From Tabrizicola aquatica (lineage in GTDB: Bacteria > Pseudomonadota > Alphaproteobacteria > Rhodobacterales > Rhodobacteraceae), in contig NZ_PJON01000006.1 in assembly GCF_002900975.1 (NCBI RefSeq), forward strand, positions 1 through 64,000: DNA of 64,000 nucleotides, given 5' to 3'. Shown here piece after piece: positions 33,729 to 42,540 of the stretch (the stretch's first letter is position 1; every line of letters starts with the position of its first letter). The translations under genes and the position numbers were made by a program. The notes beneath the pieces were generated by a model. That model was not told the DNA's origin, made no database searches, and saw nothing but the letters and a program-made list of their open reading frames with translations.

Positions 33729-34691
33729 ATGATTACTGCCCAGGCCGAGACCTTCCCGCTTCGCAATCCCTTCACCATCTCGCGCGGAACCAAGACCGAA
33801 GCGAGGGTGGTGACCTGCACCGTGACCCGAAACGGCCATCGCGGCTGGGGCGAGGGGCTGCCCTATCCGCGCTATGGCCAGACGGTGGATGACGCCATCT
33901 CAGCGATCCTGTCGCTGCCGGATGGGATCACGCGGGCGGCGCTGCAAGGGGCGATGGCACCCGGAGCGGCGCGGAATGCGGTGGATTGCGCGCTGTGGGA
34001 TCTGGAGGCGAAGGCCGCTGGTCGGCCGGTCTGGCAACTGGCGGGGCTTGCGCCGCCGAAGCCGGTGGAGATTGCGTTCACCCTGTCGCTTGACACGCCC
34101 GAGGCGATGCGGGCGGCGGCGGCACGGCAGGCGCACCGGGCGGTGCTGAAGGTCAAGCTTGGCACCCCTGCCGACATGCCGCGGATCGAGGCGGTGCGGC
34201 AGGGGGCGCCGAAGGTTCGGCTGATCGTCGATGCGAACGAGGGCTGGACGCCCGAGGTCTATACCGACCTTGCGCCGCATCTGATCCGGCTGGGCGTGGA
34301 GATGGTGGAGCAACCCCTGCCGCAGGGTGCTGACGACATGCTGGCCGAGATCGCGCGGCCCTTGCCGGTCTGCGCGGATGAAAGTGCGCATGACGCGGCA
34401 TCGCTGCCGGGGCTTCTGGGCAAGTATGACGTGGTGAACCTGAAGCTGGACAAGACCGGCGGGCTGACCGAGGCGCTGCGGGCCAGAGATGAGGCGCGGC
34501 GGCTGGGGCTGAGGGTGATGGTCGGCTGCATGATCTCGACCTCGCTGTCGATGGCTCCGGCGATCCTGGTCGCGCAGGGGGCCGACTGGTCGGACCTTGA
34601 CGGCCCTGCCGACATGGCGCAGGACCGCGCGCATCCGGTTGTCTACGACGACCGCCACATCCACCCGGCCACGCCGCTGCTTTGGGGATAA
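33729..34691 (+). CDS. dgcA: Enolase-superfamily epimerase (dipeptide epimerase / N-acetyl-D-glutamate racemase DgcA type)
   Basis: The 320-residue protein has the MLE-like fold: capping domain FPLRNPFTISRGTKTEARVV and RYGQTVDDAI, catalytic Lys in VLKVKLG, metal ligands in LIVDANEGW, EQPLP and CADESAHD, and NLKLDKTGGLTEAL. Family members epimerise L-Ala-D/L-Glu or racemise N-acyl-D-glutamate. Position just ahead of a D-amino-acid transaminase favours D-glutamate or cell-wall peptide metabolism. The start at 33729 begins the conserved N-terminus; the frame is open far upstream. Confidence 0.82.
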   Translation: MITAQAETFPLRNPFTISRGTKTEARVVTCTVTRNGHRGWGEGLPYPRYGQTVDDAISAILSLPDGITRAALQGAMAPGAARNAVDCALWDLEAKAAGRPVWQLAGLAPPKPVEIAFTLSLDTPEAMRAAAARQAHRAVLKVKLGTPADMPRIEAVRQGAPKVRLIVDANEGWTPEVYTDLAPHLIRLGVEMVEQPLPQGADDMLAEIARPLPVCADESAHDAASLPGLLGKYDVVNLKLDKTGGLTEALRARDEARRLGLRVMVGCMISTSLSMAPAILVAQGADWSDLDGPADMAQDRAHPVVYDDRHIHPATPLLWG

Positions 34692-34693
34692 GC

Positions 34694-35557
34694 ATGACCC
34701 GCACCGTCTTTGTGAATGGAGAGTATCTGCCCGAGGGCGAGGCCAAGGTCTCGATCTTCGACCGGGGGTTCCTGATGGCCGACGGGGTCTATGAGGTGAC
34801 CAGCGTCCTGGATGGCAAGCTGATCGACTTTGACGGGCATATCCGCCGGTTGGAGCGGTCGCTGAAAGAGCTGGAGATGGGGTGTCCGCTGTCGGCCGAG
34901 GAGCTGCTGGCGATGCATCGCGAGCTGGTGGCCCGCAACGGGATCGACCAGGGGATGATCTATCTGCAGGTCACGCGGGGCAATCCGGGGGATCGCAGTT
35001 TCATGTTCCCGCCGGCGGACCTGCCGGGAACCGTGGTGGCCTTTACGCAGAACATCCCGAACCTGGCGGATGCGCCGGCGGCGAAAACCGGGTTCAAGGT
35101 GATCACGATCCCGGACCTGCGGTGGAGCCGGGTGGACATCAAGACGGTGCAGCTTTTGTATCCCTCGATGGGAAAGATGGCGGCGAAGAAGGCCGGGGTG
35201 GACGACAGCTGGTTCACCGATGAGGCGGGGATGGTGACCGAGGGGACGTCGAACAACGCTTACATCGTGAAGGGGAACAAGATCATCACCCGGGCGCTGG
35301 GCAACGATATCCTGCACGGGATCACCCGGGCGGCGGTGCTGCGGTTCGCGGCGGAAGCGCAGTTCGAGGTCGAGGAGCGGGCCTTCACGGCGGCCGAGGC
35401 GCAGGGGGCGGATGAGGCGTTCAGCACCGCCGCGTCGATCTTTGTCATGCCGGTGGTCGAGGTGGATGGCAAGCCGGTGGGGTCGGGCAAGCCGGGCCCG
35501 GTGGCGACGCGGCTGCGCGAGATCTATCTGGACGAGATGCGGAAGGCGGCGATCTGA
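34694..35557 (+). CDS. dat: D-amino-acid aminotransferase (class IV PLP enzyme)
   Basis: The 287 residues match D-alanine transaminase: FVNGEYLPEGEAKVSIFDRGFLMADGVYEVTSV, IYLQVTRGNPGDRSFMFP, the PLP Lys in the KTVQLLYPSMGKMAAKKAG region and the TEGTSNNAYIV phosphate-binding loop. It interconverts D-alanine and 2-oxoglutarate with pyruvate and D-glutamate. ATG 34694 lies 2 bases after the dgcA stop. Branched-chain L-transaminases share the fold, but the FDRGFLMADGVYEV motif is DAAT-like. Confidence 0.88.
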   Translation: MTRTVFVNGEYLPEGEAKVSIFDRGFLMADGVYEVTSVLDGKLIDFDGHIRRLERSLKELEMGCPLSAEELLAMHRELVARNGIDQGMIYLQVTRGNPGDRSFMFPPADLPGTVVAFTQNIPNLADAPAAKTGFKVITIPDLRWSRVDIKTVQLLYPSMGKMAAKKAGVDDSWFTDEAGMVTEGTSNNAYIVKGNKIITRALGNDILHGITRAAVLRFAAEAQFEVEERAFTAAEAQGADEAFSTAASIFVMPVVEVDGKPVGSGKPGPVATRLREIYLDEMRKAAI

Positions 35558-35946
35558 TGGCGCTGAAGGTCGGCTCGGCGGCACTGGTCGCGGCGGCGCG
35601 GGCGCGGATCGAGGAGATCCCGGCGGCCGAGGCGGTGGCGCTGCTGGGTCAGCCAGAGGTGGTGTTCGTCGACCTGCGCGACGTGCGCGAACGCGAGCGG
35701 TCGGGGTTCATCCCAGGCAGCTTCCACTGCCCGCGCGGGATGCTGGAGTTCTGGGTGGACCCCGACAGCCCCTATTTCAAGCCGGTCTTTGGCGAGGCGA
35801 AGCGGTTCGTGTTCCACTGTGCCTCGGGCTGGCGGTCGGCGCTGGCGGTGGCGACCTTGCAGGACATGGGCTTTGCCGCCGCGCATATCCCGGAGGGCTT
35901 TACCGGCTGGGTCGCGGCTGGCGGGGCGGTCGAGACGAAGGGTTGA
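35557..35946 (+). CDS. Rhodanese-like sulfurtransferase
   Basis: The 129-residue single-domain protein has VFVDLRDVRERERSGFIPGSFH and the active loop CASGWRS (Cys about 88). Rhodaneses transfer sulfane sulfur or act as persulfide carriers. The ATG shares one base with the transaminase stop (TGATG), so it belongs to the dgcA-dat unit. It is followed 3 bases later by a strong hairpin. Confidence 0.9.
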   Translation: MALKVGSAALVAAARARIEEIPAAEAVALLGQPEVVFVDLRDVRERERSGFIPGSFHCPRGMLEFWVDPDSPYFKPVFGEAKRFVFHCASGWRSALAVATLQDMGFAAAHIPEGFTGWVAAGGAVETKG

Positions 35947-35948
35947 GG

Positions 35949-35966
35949 CCCGGCCTTTCGGCCGGG
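35949..35966 (+). terminator. Hairpin ending the dgcA-dat-rhodanese operon
   Basis: A perfect 7-bp stem CCCGGCC / GGCCGGG with loop TTTC starts 3 bases after the rhodanese stop. The tail TCGTGC is not T-rich. Confidence 0.55.
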
Positions 35967-36096
35967 TCGTGCGGCCTGCCGGGCGCGCGGCCCCGGGGAT
36001 TTAGGCTGACGCCGGCCGAAAGTTTCTGCTGCCAACGGTCCGTATGGTCGTGCCGCTGCGTTCGGTCCATCGGACGATAGGCGCGTGAGGCTGAGG

Positions 36097-38025
36097 TCAG
36101 CCCGCCACCGCGAACATCGGGCCGCCGCGCCAGCGGGGGTAGCCGTAGCCGTGGACCTTTACCAAGTCGATGTCGGAGGGTTTGAGGGCGATGCCTTCGG
36201 CGAGGATGGCCTTGCCTTCCGCGGCCATGGCGCCGGTCAGGCGGGCGGCTATCGACTCGGCTGTCAGGACGGGGCCGGTGGTGATGTGGTCGGCGAGGAG
36301 GGCGGCCGTTGTCTCGGACGGCTGCGGTGTCCGGTCGCCGGGGGCGTAGTCGTACCAGCCGCCGGCAGTCTTCTGGCCCTTGCGCCCGGCGCGGACGAGG
36401 ATGTCGCCCAGGGTTTCCGGCACGTCCTGTCCCGCCGCCCGCGCGCCTTCGCGCTGGAGGTAGGCGATATCCAGGCCGCCAAGATCCTGCGCCTCGAACG
36501 GGCCCATGGCAAAGCCATGGGCGCGCATGGCGGCGTCGATGGCTGCGATCGGGGTGCCCTGGCGGACCAGGGTTTCCGCCTCGGCCCGGTAGCGTTTCAG
36601 GATGCGGTTGCCGATGAAGCCGTCGCAGATCCCGGCCTGGACGGGAATCTTGTTCAGGGCGCGCGCGAGGGCAAAGCCGGTGGCGAGGGTTTCATTTGAG
36701 GTCGTGGGGGTCGGCACGATTTCCAGCAGTTTCATCACGTTGGCCGGGCTGAAGAAGTGCAGGCCGATGAAGCGGTCGGGGTGGGGCAGGCCCTGAGCAA
36801 TCAGGCGGGGGTCGAGGTAGGAGGTGTTGGTGGCAAGGATCGCGTCGGGGCGGCAGGTCTGGCCCAGTTGGGTGAACACGGCACGCTTGACGCTCAGGTC
36901 CTCGAACACGGCTTCGATCACCAGGTCGGTATCAGCGAGAAGCGCGTAGTCGCTGCCGGCGGTGACGCCATCCATGCGGGCTTGCGCCTGCGCCTCGGTC
37001 AGCTTGCCGCGTTTGACCGCGCCGTCGAAGATGTTGCGAAGGTTGGCAAGGCCGCGCTGGACGGCTTCGTCGTCGCGTTCGATGAGGATGACGGGGAGGC
37101 CCGCGTCGCGCAGGGCGGCGGCAATGCCTGCGCCCATCGTGCCGCCGCCGATTACGGCGGCGGAGCGGATGTCCTTCGGCTTGGCGTTTAGATGCGCGGG
37201 TTTTGGCGCGGCGCGTTCGGCAAAGAAGATGTGGCGCAGGGCGGCGGCCTGGTCCGAGGCGCGCAGGTCAAGGAAGGTGGCGCGTTCATGGGCCATCGCA
37301 TCGGCAAAGGGCTTTTCGGCGGCCACGCGCAGGCAGTCCAGCGCGCGGAGGGGGGCGATTTCGCCCTTGGCGCGCTTGGTGATGGCCTTCTTCTGTTCGT
37401 CCCACCAGGCCGGATCGGGCGAGGTGACGGGGCGGGTCGAGATGGGCTGCGGCAGGGGTTGGGTCAGGACGGTGCGGGCAAAGGCCACGGCTTCGGCGCG
37501 CAGGTCGCCGGTGACGAGGGCGTCGATCAGACCCAGCGACAGGGCCTTCGCGGCCTTGACCGGGCGGCCGGTGGTGACCAGATCGACGGCCGCTTCCACA
37601 CCCGCAAGGCGCGGGGTGCGGACGGTGCCAGAGGCGCCCGGCACGATGCCGAGGGAGACTTCGGGCAGGCCGACGGAGGCGGTGTCCAAGGCCACGCGGA
37701 AGCGGCAGCCCATCGCGACCTCGAATCCGCCACCAAGGGCGGAGCCGTGGATGGCGGCGGTCCAGGGCTTTGCGGCCTGTTCCAGCCGGTCCACCAGGTC
37801 GGGCAGGTGCGGGGGCATCGGGGGCTTGCCGAACTCGGTCACGTCGGCCCCGGCGATGAAGGTGCGGCCGGCGCAGATCAGGACCACGGCGCGGATCGTG
37901 TCGTCTGCGTCCAGCGTGCCGACCGCGTCCCACAGGCCCTGACGCAGGGCCTGGCCAAGCGCGTTCACCGGCGGGTTGTCCACGGTGACAATGGCAATGT
38001 CGCCGTCGCGGTCGATGCTGATCAT
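36097..38025 (-). CDS. Fused enoyl-CoA hydratase / 3-hydroxyacyl-CoA dehydrogenase (FadJ/FadB-like)
   Basis: The 642-residue protein joins a crotonase domain (about 1-180; RTFIAGADVTEF, HGSALGGGFEVAMGCRFRV, LPEVSLGIVPGASGTVR) to an NAD-dependent dehydrogenase (from about 293; AAVIGGGTMGAGIAAALRDAG, IGLHFFSPANVMKLLEIV, GFIGNRILKRY). It catalyses two beta-oxidation steps. It starts 1 base after livF and ends the paaN-liv run. The cluster lacks separate paaF and paaH, so this fusion likely converts 2,3-dehydroadipyl-CoA to 3-oxoadipyl-CoA; that role is inference. Confidence 0.9.
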   Translation of the reverse strand: MISIDRDGDIAIVTVDNPPVNALGQALRQGLWDAVGTLDADDTIRAVVLICAGRTFIAGADVTEFGKPPMPPHLPDLVDRLEQAAKPWTAAIHGSALGGGFEVAMGCRFRVALDTASVGLPEVSLGIVPGASGTVRTPRLAGVEAAVDLVTTGRPVKAAKALSLGLIDALVTGDLRAEAVAFARTVLTQPLPQPISTRPVTSPDPAWWDEQKKAITKRAKGEIAPLRALDCLRVAAEKPFADAMAHERATFLDLRASDQAAALRHIFFAERAAPKPAHLNAKPKDIRSAAVIGGGTMGAGIAAALRDAGLPVILIERDDEAVQRGLANLRNIFDGAVKRGKLTEAQAQARMDGVTAGSDYALLADTDLVIEAVFEDLSVKRAVFTQLGQTCRPDAILATNTSYLDPRLIAQGLPHPDRFIGLHFFSPANVMKLLEIVPTPTTSNETLATGFALARALNKIPVQAGICDGFIGNRILKRYRAEAETLVRQGTPIAAIDAAMRAHGFAMGPFEAQDLGGLDIAYLQREGARAAGQDVPETLGDILVRAGRKGQKTAGGWYDYAPGDRTPQPSETTAALLADHITTGPVLTAESIAARLTGAMAAEGKAILAEGIALKPSDIDLVKVHGYGYPRWRGGPMFAVAG

Positions 38026-38026
38026 C

Positions 38027-38728
38027 TTATATCCCCAGATAGGCTTCGCGGATGCGCGGGTCGGCGATCAGTTCGGCGGCCGGGCCGTTCATGGTGATGC
38101 GGCCGGTTTCCATCACATAGCCCCGGTCGGCGATCTTCAGCGCGCCATAGGCGTTCTGTTCGACCAGAAGCACGGTCACGTCCAGCGCCTTCAGCCCCTT
38201 CACGACGTCGAAGATCTGCGCGACGATGATCGGCGCAAGACCCATCGAGGGTTCATCGAGCAGAAGGCAGGACGGCCGCCCCATCAGTGCCCGGGCCATC
38301 GCCAGCATCTGCTGCTGGCCGCCCGAAAGGCCGCCCGCCGCAAGGTTGCGCTTTTCCTTCAGGATCGGGAACATCTGGAACGCGTCCTGCATGTCCTTTT
38401 CGACCCGGTCGTCGGCGAAGAGATAGGCCCCGAGGCGCAGGTTTTCCTCGACCGTCAGGTTGGTGAAGATCTGCCGGCCTTCGGGCGACTGCGACAGGCC
38501 GCGGCCGACACGGCGCCAGGCGGGGACGCCCGAGAGGTTGTCGCCGCGGAAGGTGATCGTCCCGCCCGCCGCCGGATGGACGCCGGAAAGGCAGCGCAGC
38601 AGCGTGGTTTTGCCTGCCCCGTTCGCGCCGATCACGGTCACGATCTCGCCCGAGTTCACCGCAAGGTCGATGCCGTGCAGCACTTCGATCCGCCCGTAGC
38701 GGGCGCGCAGACCTTCAACCAGCAGCAT
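38027..38728 (-). CDS. livF: Branched-chain-type ABC transporter ATP-binding protein LivF
   Basis: The 233 residues have Walker A GANGAGKTT, LSGGQQQMLAMARALMGRP, Walker B LLLDEPSMGLAP and the LivF hallmark VEENLRLGAYLF. It forms one of the two ATPases of a HAAT-family importer. It overlaps livG by 14 bases. Transport substrate is not determined by sequence; its position downstream of paaN suggests an aromatic acid or a degradation intermediate. Confidence 0.93.
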   Translation of the reverse strand: MLLVEGLRARYGRIEVLHGIDLAVNSGEIVTVIGANGAGKTTLLRCLSGVHPAAGGTITFRGDNLSGVPAWRRVGRGLSQSPEGRQIFTNLTVEENLRLGAYLFADDRVEKDMQDAFQMFPILKEKRNLAAGGLSGGQQQMLAMARALMGRPSCLLLDEPSMGLAPIIVAQIFDVVKGLKALDVTVLLVEQNAYGALKIADRGYVMETGRITMNGPAAELIADPRIREAYLGI

Positions 38729-39485
38729 TTTCGGCCCCCAGATAGGCAGCGATGACGGCAGGGTTCTGGCTGACCGAGGCGGGGTCGCCCTCGGCGATCT
38801 TCTCGCCGTGGTCCAGAACGACGATGTGGTTGGAGATCCGCATCACCATCTTCATGTCATGCTCCACCAGCAGGATGGCGACGCCCGAGCCGGCGATTTC
38901 CGCGATCAGGTGGTCGATCTCTTCGGTTTCCACCGCGTTGCATCCTGCGGCGGGTTCGTCGAGGAGCAGGACCTTGGGCTTCAGGGCCATCGCGCGGGCA
39001 ATCTCCAGCCGCTTGAGCGAGCCGTAGGAGAGGCTGCCAGCCTCACGTTCCGCCGCGCGTTCGAGGCCGACACGTTTGAGGAGGTCACGCGCCCCGGCCT
39101 CGGCTTCCTTGGCGCGGCGGCGGGACGAGGGGAGGTTCAGCAGGTCCGCCAGCACAGAGCCGCTTTCCTGCAGGTGGTAGCCCGCAATGGTGTTTTCCAG
39201 CACGGTCATCGACTGGAACACCTGAAGGTTCTGGAAGGTCCGGCACATGCCGCGCCGGGCAAGAAGGTGCGGGGACATGGCGGTCACGTCCTCGCCGTTC
39301 AGCAGCACCTTGCCCGACCCCGGCTGGTAGACGCCCGAGATCATGTTGAAGAGCGTGGTCTTGCCCGCCCCGTTCGGCCCGATGACCGAGACGATCTCGC
39401 CCGGTTTGACCCCGAAGGAGACGTCGTTCACGGCCTTGAGGCCGCCGAAGCTGATGCCCAGCCCCTCGATCGACAGAAGGTTCAT
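38715..39485 (-). CDS. livG: Branched-chain-type ABC transporter ATP-binding protein LivG
   Basis: The 256-residue ATPase has Walker A GPNGAGKTT, the LivG segment RTFQNLQVFQSMTVLENTIAGYH, SYGSLKRLEIARAMALKPK and LLLDEPAAGCN, then the H-loop VEHDMKMVM. It pairs with LivF. The start at 39485 overlaps the livM stop (ATGA); the longer open frame upstream is the antisense-phase shadow of livM. Confidence 0.93.
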   Translation of the reverse strand: MNLLSIEGLGISFGGLKAVNDVSFGVKPGEIVSVIGPNGAGKTTLFNMISGVYQPGSGKVLLNGEDVTAMSPHLLARRGMCRTFQNLQVFQSMTVLENTIAGYHLQESGSVLADLLNLPSSRRRAKEAEAGARDLLKRVGLERAAEREAGSLSYGSLKRLEIARAMALKPKVLLLDEPAAGCNAVETEEIDHLIAEIAGSGVAILLVEHDMKMVMRISNHIVVLDHGEKIAEGDPASVSQNPAVIAAYLGAENAAG

Positions 39486-40438
39486 TCGCCACTCCCCCGG
39501 ATCTTGCGCAGGATCGACGGGACGACGCCTTCGCGCAGGAAGATCATCACCAGGACCATGACCAGGCCCAGCACCAGTTGCTCGTATTCGGCAAAGACCG
39601 TCAGCACTTGCGGCAGAAGCGTCAGAACCGCCGCGCCGAAGATCGCCCCGGCGACCGAGCCGACGCCGCCAAGGACGGCCATCGTCACCATCTCGACCGA
39701 GTGCATGAAGCCTGCGACGTCGGGGGTGATGAACTTGTTCTGCAGCGCCAGAAGCGAGCCGGAGACCGAGGCGTAGACGGCCGAGATCACGAAGGCCTGC
39801 AGTTTCAGCTTGGCCACGTCCATGCCGACGGTGCGGGCCGCGACCTCGGACCCGTGCAGGGCGCGCAGGGCCCGGCCGGTGGCGCTGTCGCGCAGGTTCA
39901 GGGCCAGCCAGGCGCCCAGGATCAGGACGATACCGCAGAAGAAGTACCAGAACTGGCCGTTCGACAGGTCCAGCCCCGCGTCCTTCAGCACGGCGCGCAG
40001 GCCAAGCTCGGGAACCTCGATCCCGTCCGGGCCGCGCGTGAGTTCGCGTTCGTTGTTCAGCACCATCGAGATCAGGATGCCCATGCCCAGCGAGGCGACG
40101 GCAAGGTAGTAGCCTTTCAGCCGCAGGATCGGGCGGCCGACGAGCCATGCCAGGACAGCGGAAACCGCAGCGCCCAGCAGGACGGCCAGCGCGGGATGGA
40201 TGCCCCAGTGAACGGGGGCCAGCGCGCAGGCATAGGCGCCGATCCCGGCGAAACCGGCGTGGCCGAGGCTGATCTGCCCGGCCCAGCCGGTCAGGATCAC
40301 GATCCCGGTAACAGCCAGCGCGTTGACGAAGATCAGCGCGCCGACGCGATAGTAGAAGCCCGAGGGGAAGAAGACCGGCGCAAGCGCGATCAGGACGACC
40401 AGGGCCAGAAGCGTTGCGGATTTGGGGGTCAGTCGCAT
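39482..40438 (-). CDS. livM: Branched-chain-type ABC transporter permease LivM
   Basis: The 318-residue protein has about nine hydrophobic segments and the LivM core VTGIVILTGWAGQISLGHAGFAGIGAYACA with the later VMAVLGG-type motif MVTMAVLGGVGSVAGAIFGA. It starts at 40438, 2 bases after livH. It forms the membrane channel with LivH. Confidence 0.93.
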   Translation of the reverse strand: MRLTPKSATLLALVVLIALAPVFFPSGFYYRVGALIFVNALAVTGIVILTGWAGQISLGHAGFAGIGAYACALAPVHWGIHPALAVLLGAAVSAVLAWLVGRPILRLKGYYLAVASLGMGILISMVLNNERELTRGPDGIEVPELGLRAVLKDAGLDLSNGQFWYFFCGIVLILGAWLALNLRDSATGRALRALHGSEVAARTVGMDVAKLKLQAFVISAVYASVSGSLLALQNKFITPDVAGFMHSVEMVTMAVLGGVGSVAGAIFGAAVLTLLPQVLTVFAEYEQLVLGLVMVLVMIFLREGVVPSILRKIRGSGE

Positions 40439-40440
40439 GG

Positions 40441-41313
40441 TCACACCCGATCCGTCGATTTGCGGCCAAAGAGGCCCTGCGGCAGGAAGAAGAGGACGGC
40501 CAGGATCACGATGAACGCGGCCGCGTCCTTGTACTGCGAGCTGATGTAGCCGGCCGTCAGCCCCTCCAGCACGCCCAGCAGGAAGCCACCCACCAGTGCG
40601 CCCTTGGGGTTGCCCATCCCGCCCAGCATGGCGGCGGCGAAACCCTTCAGCGCGAAGGCGAGGCCCACGTCGTAGGAGGTCATGGTGATCGGGGTCACCA
40701 GCACCCCCGCCAGAGCGCCGATCCCGGCGGACATGGCGAAGGACAGGGTCATCACGAAGGGCGTGTTGATCCCGACAAGCTGTGCGGCCAGCCGGTTGTT
40801 CGAGGTCGCCAGCACCGCGCGGCCCAGAAGGGTGCGGGTGAAGAACAGCCACAGCCCGACGAACACTGCGACGGACCCCGCGATCACCCACAGGCTTTGC
40901 GGCAGGATCGTTGCGCCCAGGATGCGGATCGGGTCATCGCCGGAAAAGGCGGGGAAGGTGTGGATCTGCTTGCCGAACACCAGTTGCGCCGCACCCCGGA
41001 TGAAGATCGAGGCGCCGATGGTGATGATGACCAGCGACACCACGGGCGCGCCTCGGGCTGGCTCGATGGCCAGCTTGTTCATCGCCACCCCCAGCGCGGC
41101 GGTCGCCAGCACGGCGGCCAGCGCGGCCAAGGGCAAGGGCGCGCCTGCGGTATAGGCCATGACGGTGATCATCCCGCCCAGCATGACGAATTCGCCCTGG
41201 GCAAAGTTCACCACGTCCGAGGCGTTGTAGATGATGGTGAAACCCAGGGCGACCAGCGCATAGACCGCGCCGACCGTCACCCCGGACAAAAGGAATTGCA
41301 GAAGTTCCGACAT
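40441..41313 (-). CDS. livH: Branched-chain-type ABC transporter permease LivH
   Basis: The 290-residue permease begins LLQFLLSGVTVGAVYALVALGFTIIYNASDVVNFAQGEFVMLGG, diagnostic for LivH (motif given by its family-conserved stretches YALVALG and NFAQGEF), and has the cytoplasmic EAA-like loop AVLATSNNRLAAQLVGIN and later AMLGGMGNPKGALVGG. It follows livJ after a 65-base gap that holds an 11-bp stem hairpin. Confidence 0.93.
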   Translation of the reverse strand: MSELLQFLLSGVTVGAVYALVALGFTIIYNASDVVNFAQGEFVMLGGMITVMAYTAGAPLPLAALAAVLATAALGVAMNKLAIEPARGAPVVSLVIITIGASIFIRGAAQLVFGKQIHTFPAFSGDDPIRILGATILPQSLWVIAGSVAVFVGLWLFFTRTLLGRAVLATSNNRLAAQLVGINTPFVMTLSFAMSAGIGALAGVLVTPITMTSYDVGLAFALKGFAAAMLGGMGNPKGALVGGFLLGVLEGLTAGYISSQYKDAAAFIVILAVLFFLPQGLFGRKSTDRV

Positions 41314-41344
41314 GCGTCCCGCCCCCGATGGCCCGAAATGGGTT

Positions 41345-41371
41345 GCCGCGCCCCTAGGTCAGGGGCGCGGC
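41345..41371. other. Strong intercistronic hairpin between livJ and livH
   Basis: A perfect 11-bp stem, GCCGCGCCCCT with AGGGGCGCGGC, and a 5-base loop lie 7 bases after the livJ stop. No T tract follows on the minus strand. Such hairpins usually stabilise the upstream mRNA or partly terminate, giving more binding protein than permease. Confidence 0.75.
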
Positions 41372-41378
41372 GGGTAGA

Positions 41379-42509
41379 TCACTGGACCAGCGTCCACTTG
41401 CCGCCCTGGATCTCCAGCATGCGGAAGGCGGACAGGTCGAGGCCGAGGTGGTCTTCGGGCGTGAAGGTGTAGATGCCGGTGGTGCCAGCCAGGCCCGACG
41501 TCGCCTCGATGGCGTCGCGGATCGCGGCGGGTTCGGCCGAACCGGCGCGGGTGATGGCGTCGGTCATGATCAGGAAAGCGTCATGGGCATAGCCGCCGAA
41601 AGTGCCGACCGGGGTGCCGGTCTTTTCCTCGAACATCGCCTTGTAGGCATCGACCACGGGCTTCTGCGGATCGTCGGCGGCCAGGAGGTCGGCCACCAGA
41701 AGTGCTGTACCCGGCAGGCGCACGCCTTCGGATGCGTCGGCGCCGGCCAGTTCGATGAACCCGTCCGAGGCGACGCCATGCGACTGGTAGAACGGCAGGT
41801 CGATGGCCAGCTGCTTGACGTTGCGGGTCACGATCGACGGACCCTGGCCGAAGCCGGGGTTCAGGATTGCCTGCACGCCTTCGGTGCCCTTGATCTTGGT
41901 CAGCTGCGCGGTCATGTCCGCGTCCTTGGGATCATAGGTCTCGTCCGCAATGATCTCGATGGCGTAGTCGGGGGCGACTTCCTTGCACTGCGCCTGCATC
42001 GACGCGCCGAAGCCGTCGGTGCCCGAGATCATGCCGATCTTGGAGATGCCGTTCTTCTGCATGTCCTCGAAGATCTTCTGGCAGGCCATGCGGTCGGTGT
42101 GCGGGGTCTTGAAGGTGAAGGGCTTCACCGGCTGGATGATGTCGATGGCCCCGGCCAGCGAGATGAAGGGAATCTCGGCATCCTCGGTCACGGCCAGGAT
42201 CGACATGGTGGTGCCGGTGGTGGTGCCGCCGATGATGGCGACGACTTCGTCATCCTCGACCAGGCGGGTCGCGAAGGTGCGGGCCTTGTTCGGGTCGCCG
42301 TTGTCGTCATAGGCGACCAGGACGACTTCCTCGCCGTTGAGGCCGCCCTTGGCGTTCAGGTCCTCGACCAGCATTTCAAGGGTCTTGAGTTCGGGGTCGC
42401 CCAGGAAGGCGGCGGGGCCGGTGGCCGAGATCGACGCGCCGATCTTGATTTCGGCCATTGCAGGCAGCGCCAGGGCGACGAGGGCGGTGGTGGTCAGAAA
42501 GGTCTTCAT
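41379..42509 (-). CDS. livJ: ABC transporter substrate-binding protein (Leu/Ile/Val-binding family)
   Basis: The 376-residue precursor has a signal peptide (about 1-19, TTTALVALALPAMA) and a type I periplasmic-binding fold: IKIGASISATGPAAFLGDPE, DDNGDPNKARTFATRLVEDD, AIIGGTTTGTTMSI. It captures the ligand for LivHMGF. The ATG follows GGGAGGAGACACA, 31 bases after paaN, so it is likely cotranscribed with it. The ligand is not predictable by eye; phenylacetate or a related aromatic acid is suggested by context. Confidence 0.9.
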   Translation of the reverse strand: MKTFLTTTALVALALPAMAEIKIGASISATGPAAFLGDPELKTLEMLVEDLNAKGGLNGEEVVLVAYDDNGDPNKARTFATRLVEDDEVVAIIGGTTTGTTMSILAVTEDAEIPFISLAGAIDIIQPVKPFTFKTPHTDRMACQKIFEDMQKNGISKIGMISGTDGFGASMQAQCKEVAPDYAIEIIADETYDPKDADMTAQLTKIKGTEGVQAILNPGFGQGPSIVTRNVKQLAIDLPFYQSHGVASDGFIELAGADASEGVRLPGTALLVADLLAADDPQKPVVDAYKAMFEEKTGTPVGTFGGYAHDAFLIMTDAITRAGSAEPAAIRDAIEATSGLAGTTGIYTFTPEDHLGLDLSAFRMLEIQGGKWTLVQ

Positions 42510-42540
42510 TGTGTCTCCTCCCAGAGAGTTCGTGTTGAAG

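Noticed and set aside
38715-40469. One long LivG-like protein of 584 residues
   Set aside because: The upstream part is an out-of-frame reading of livM; LivG begins at 39485 with normal length and an ATGA overlap.
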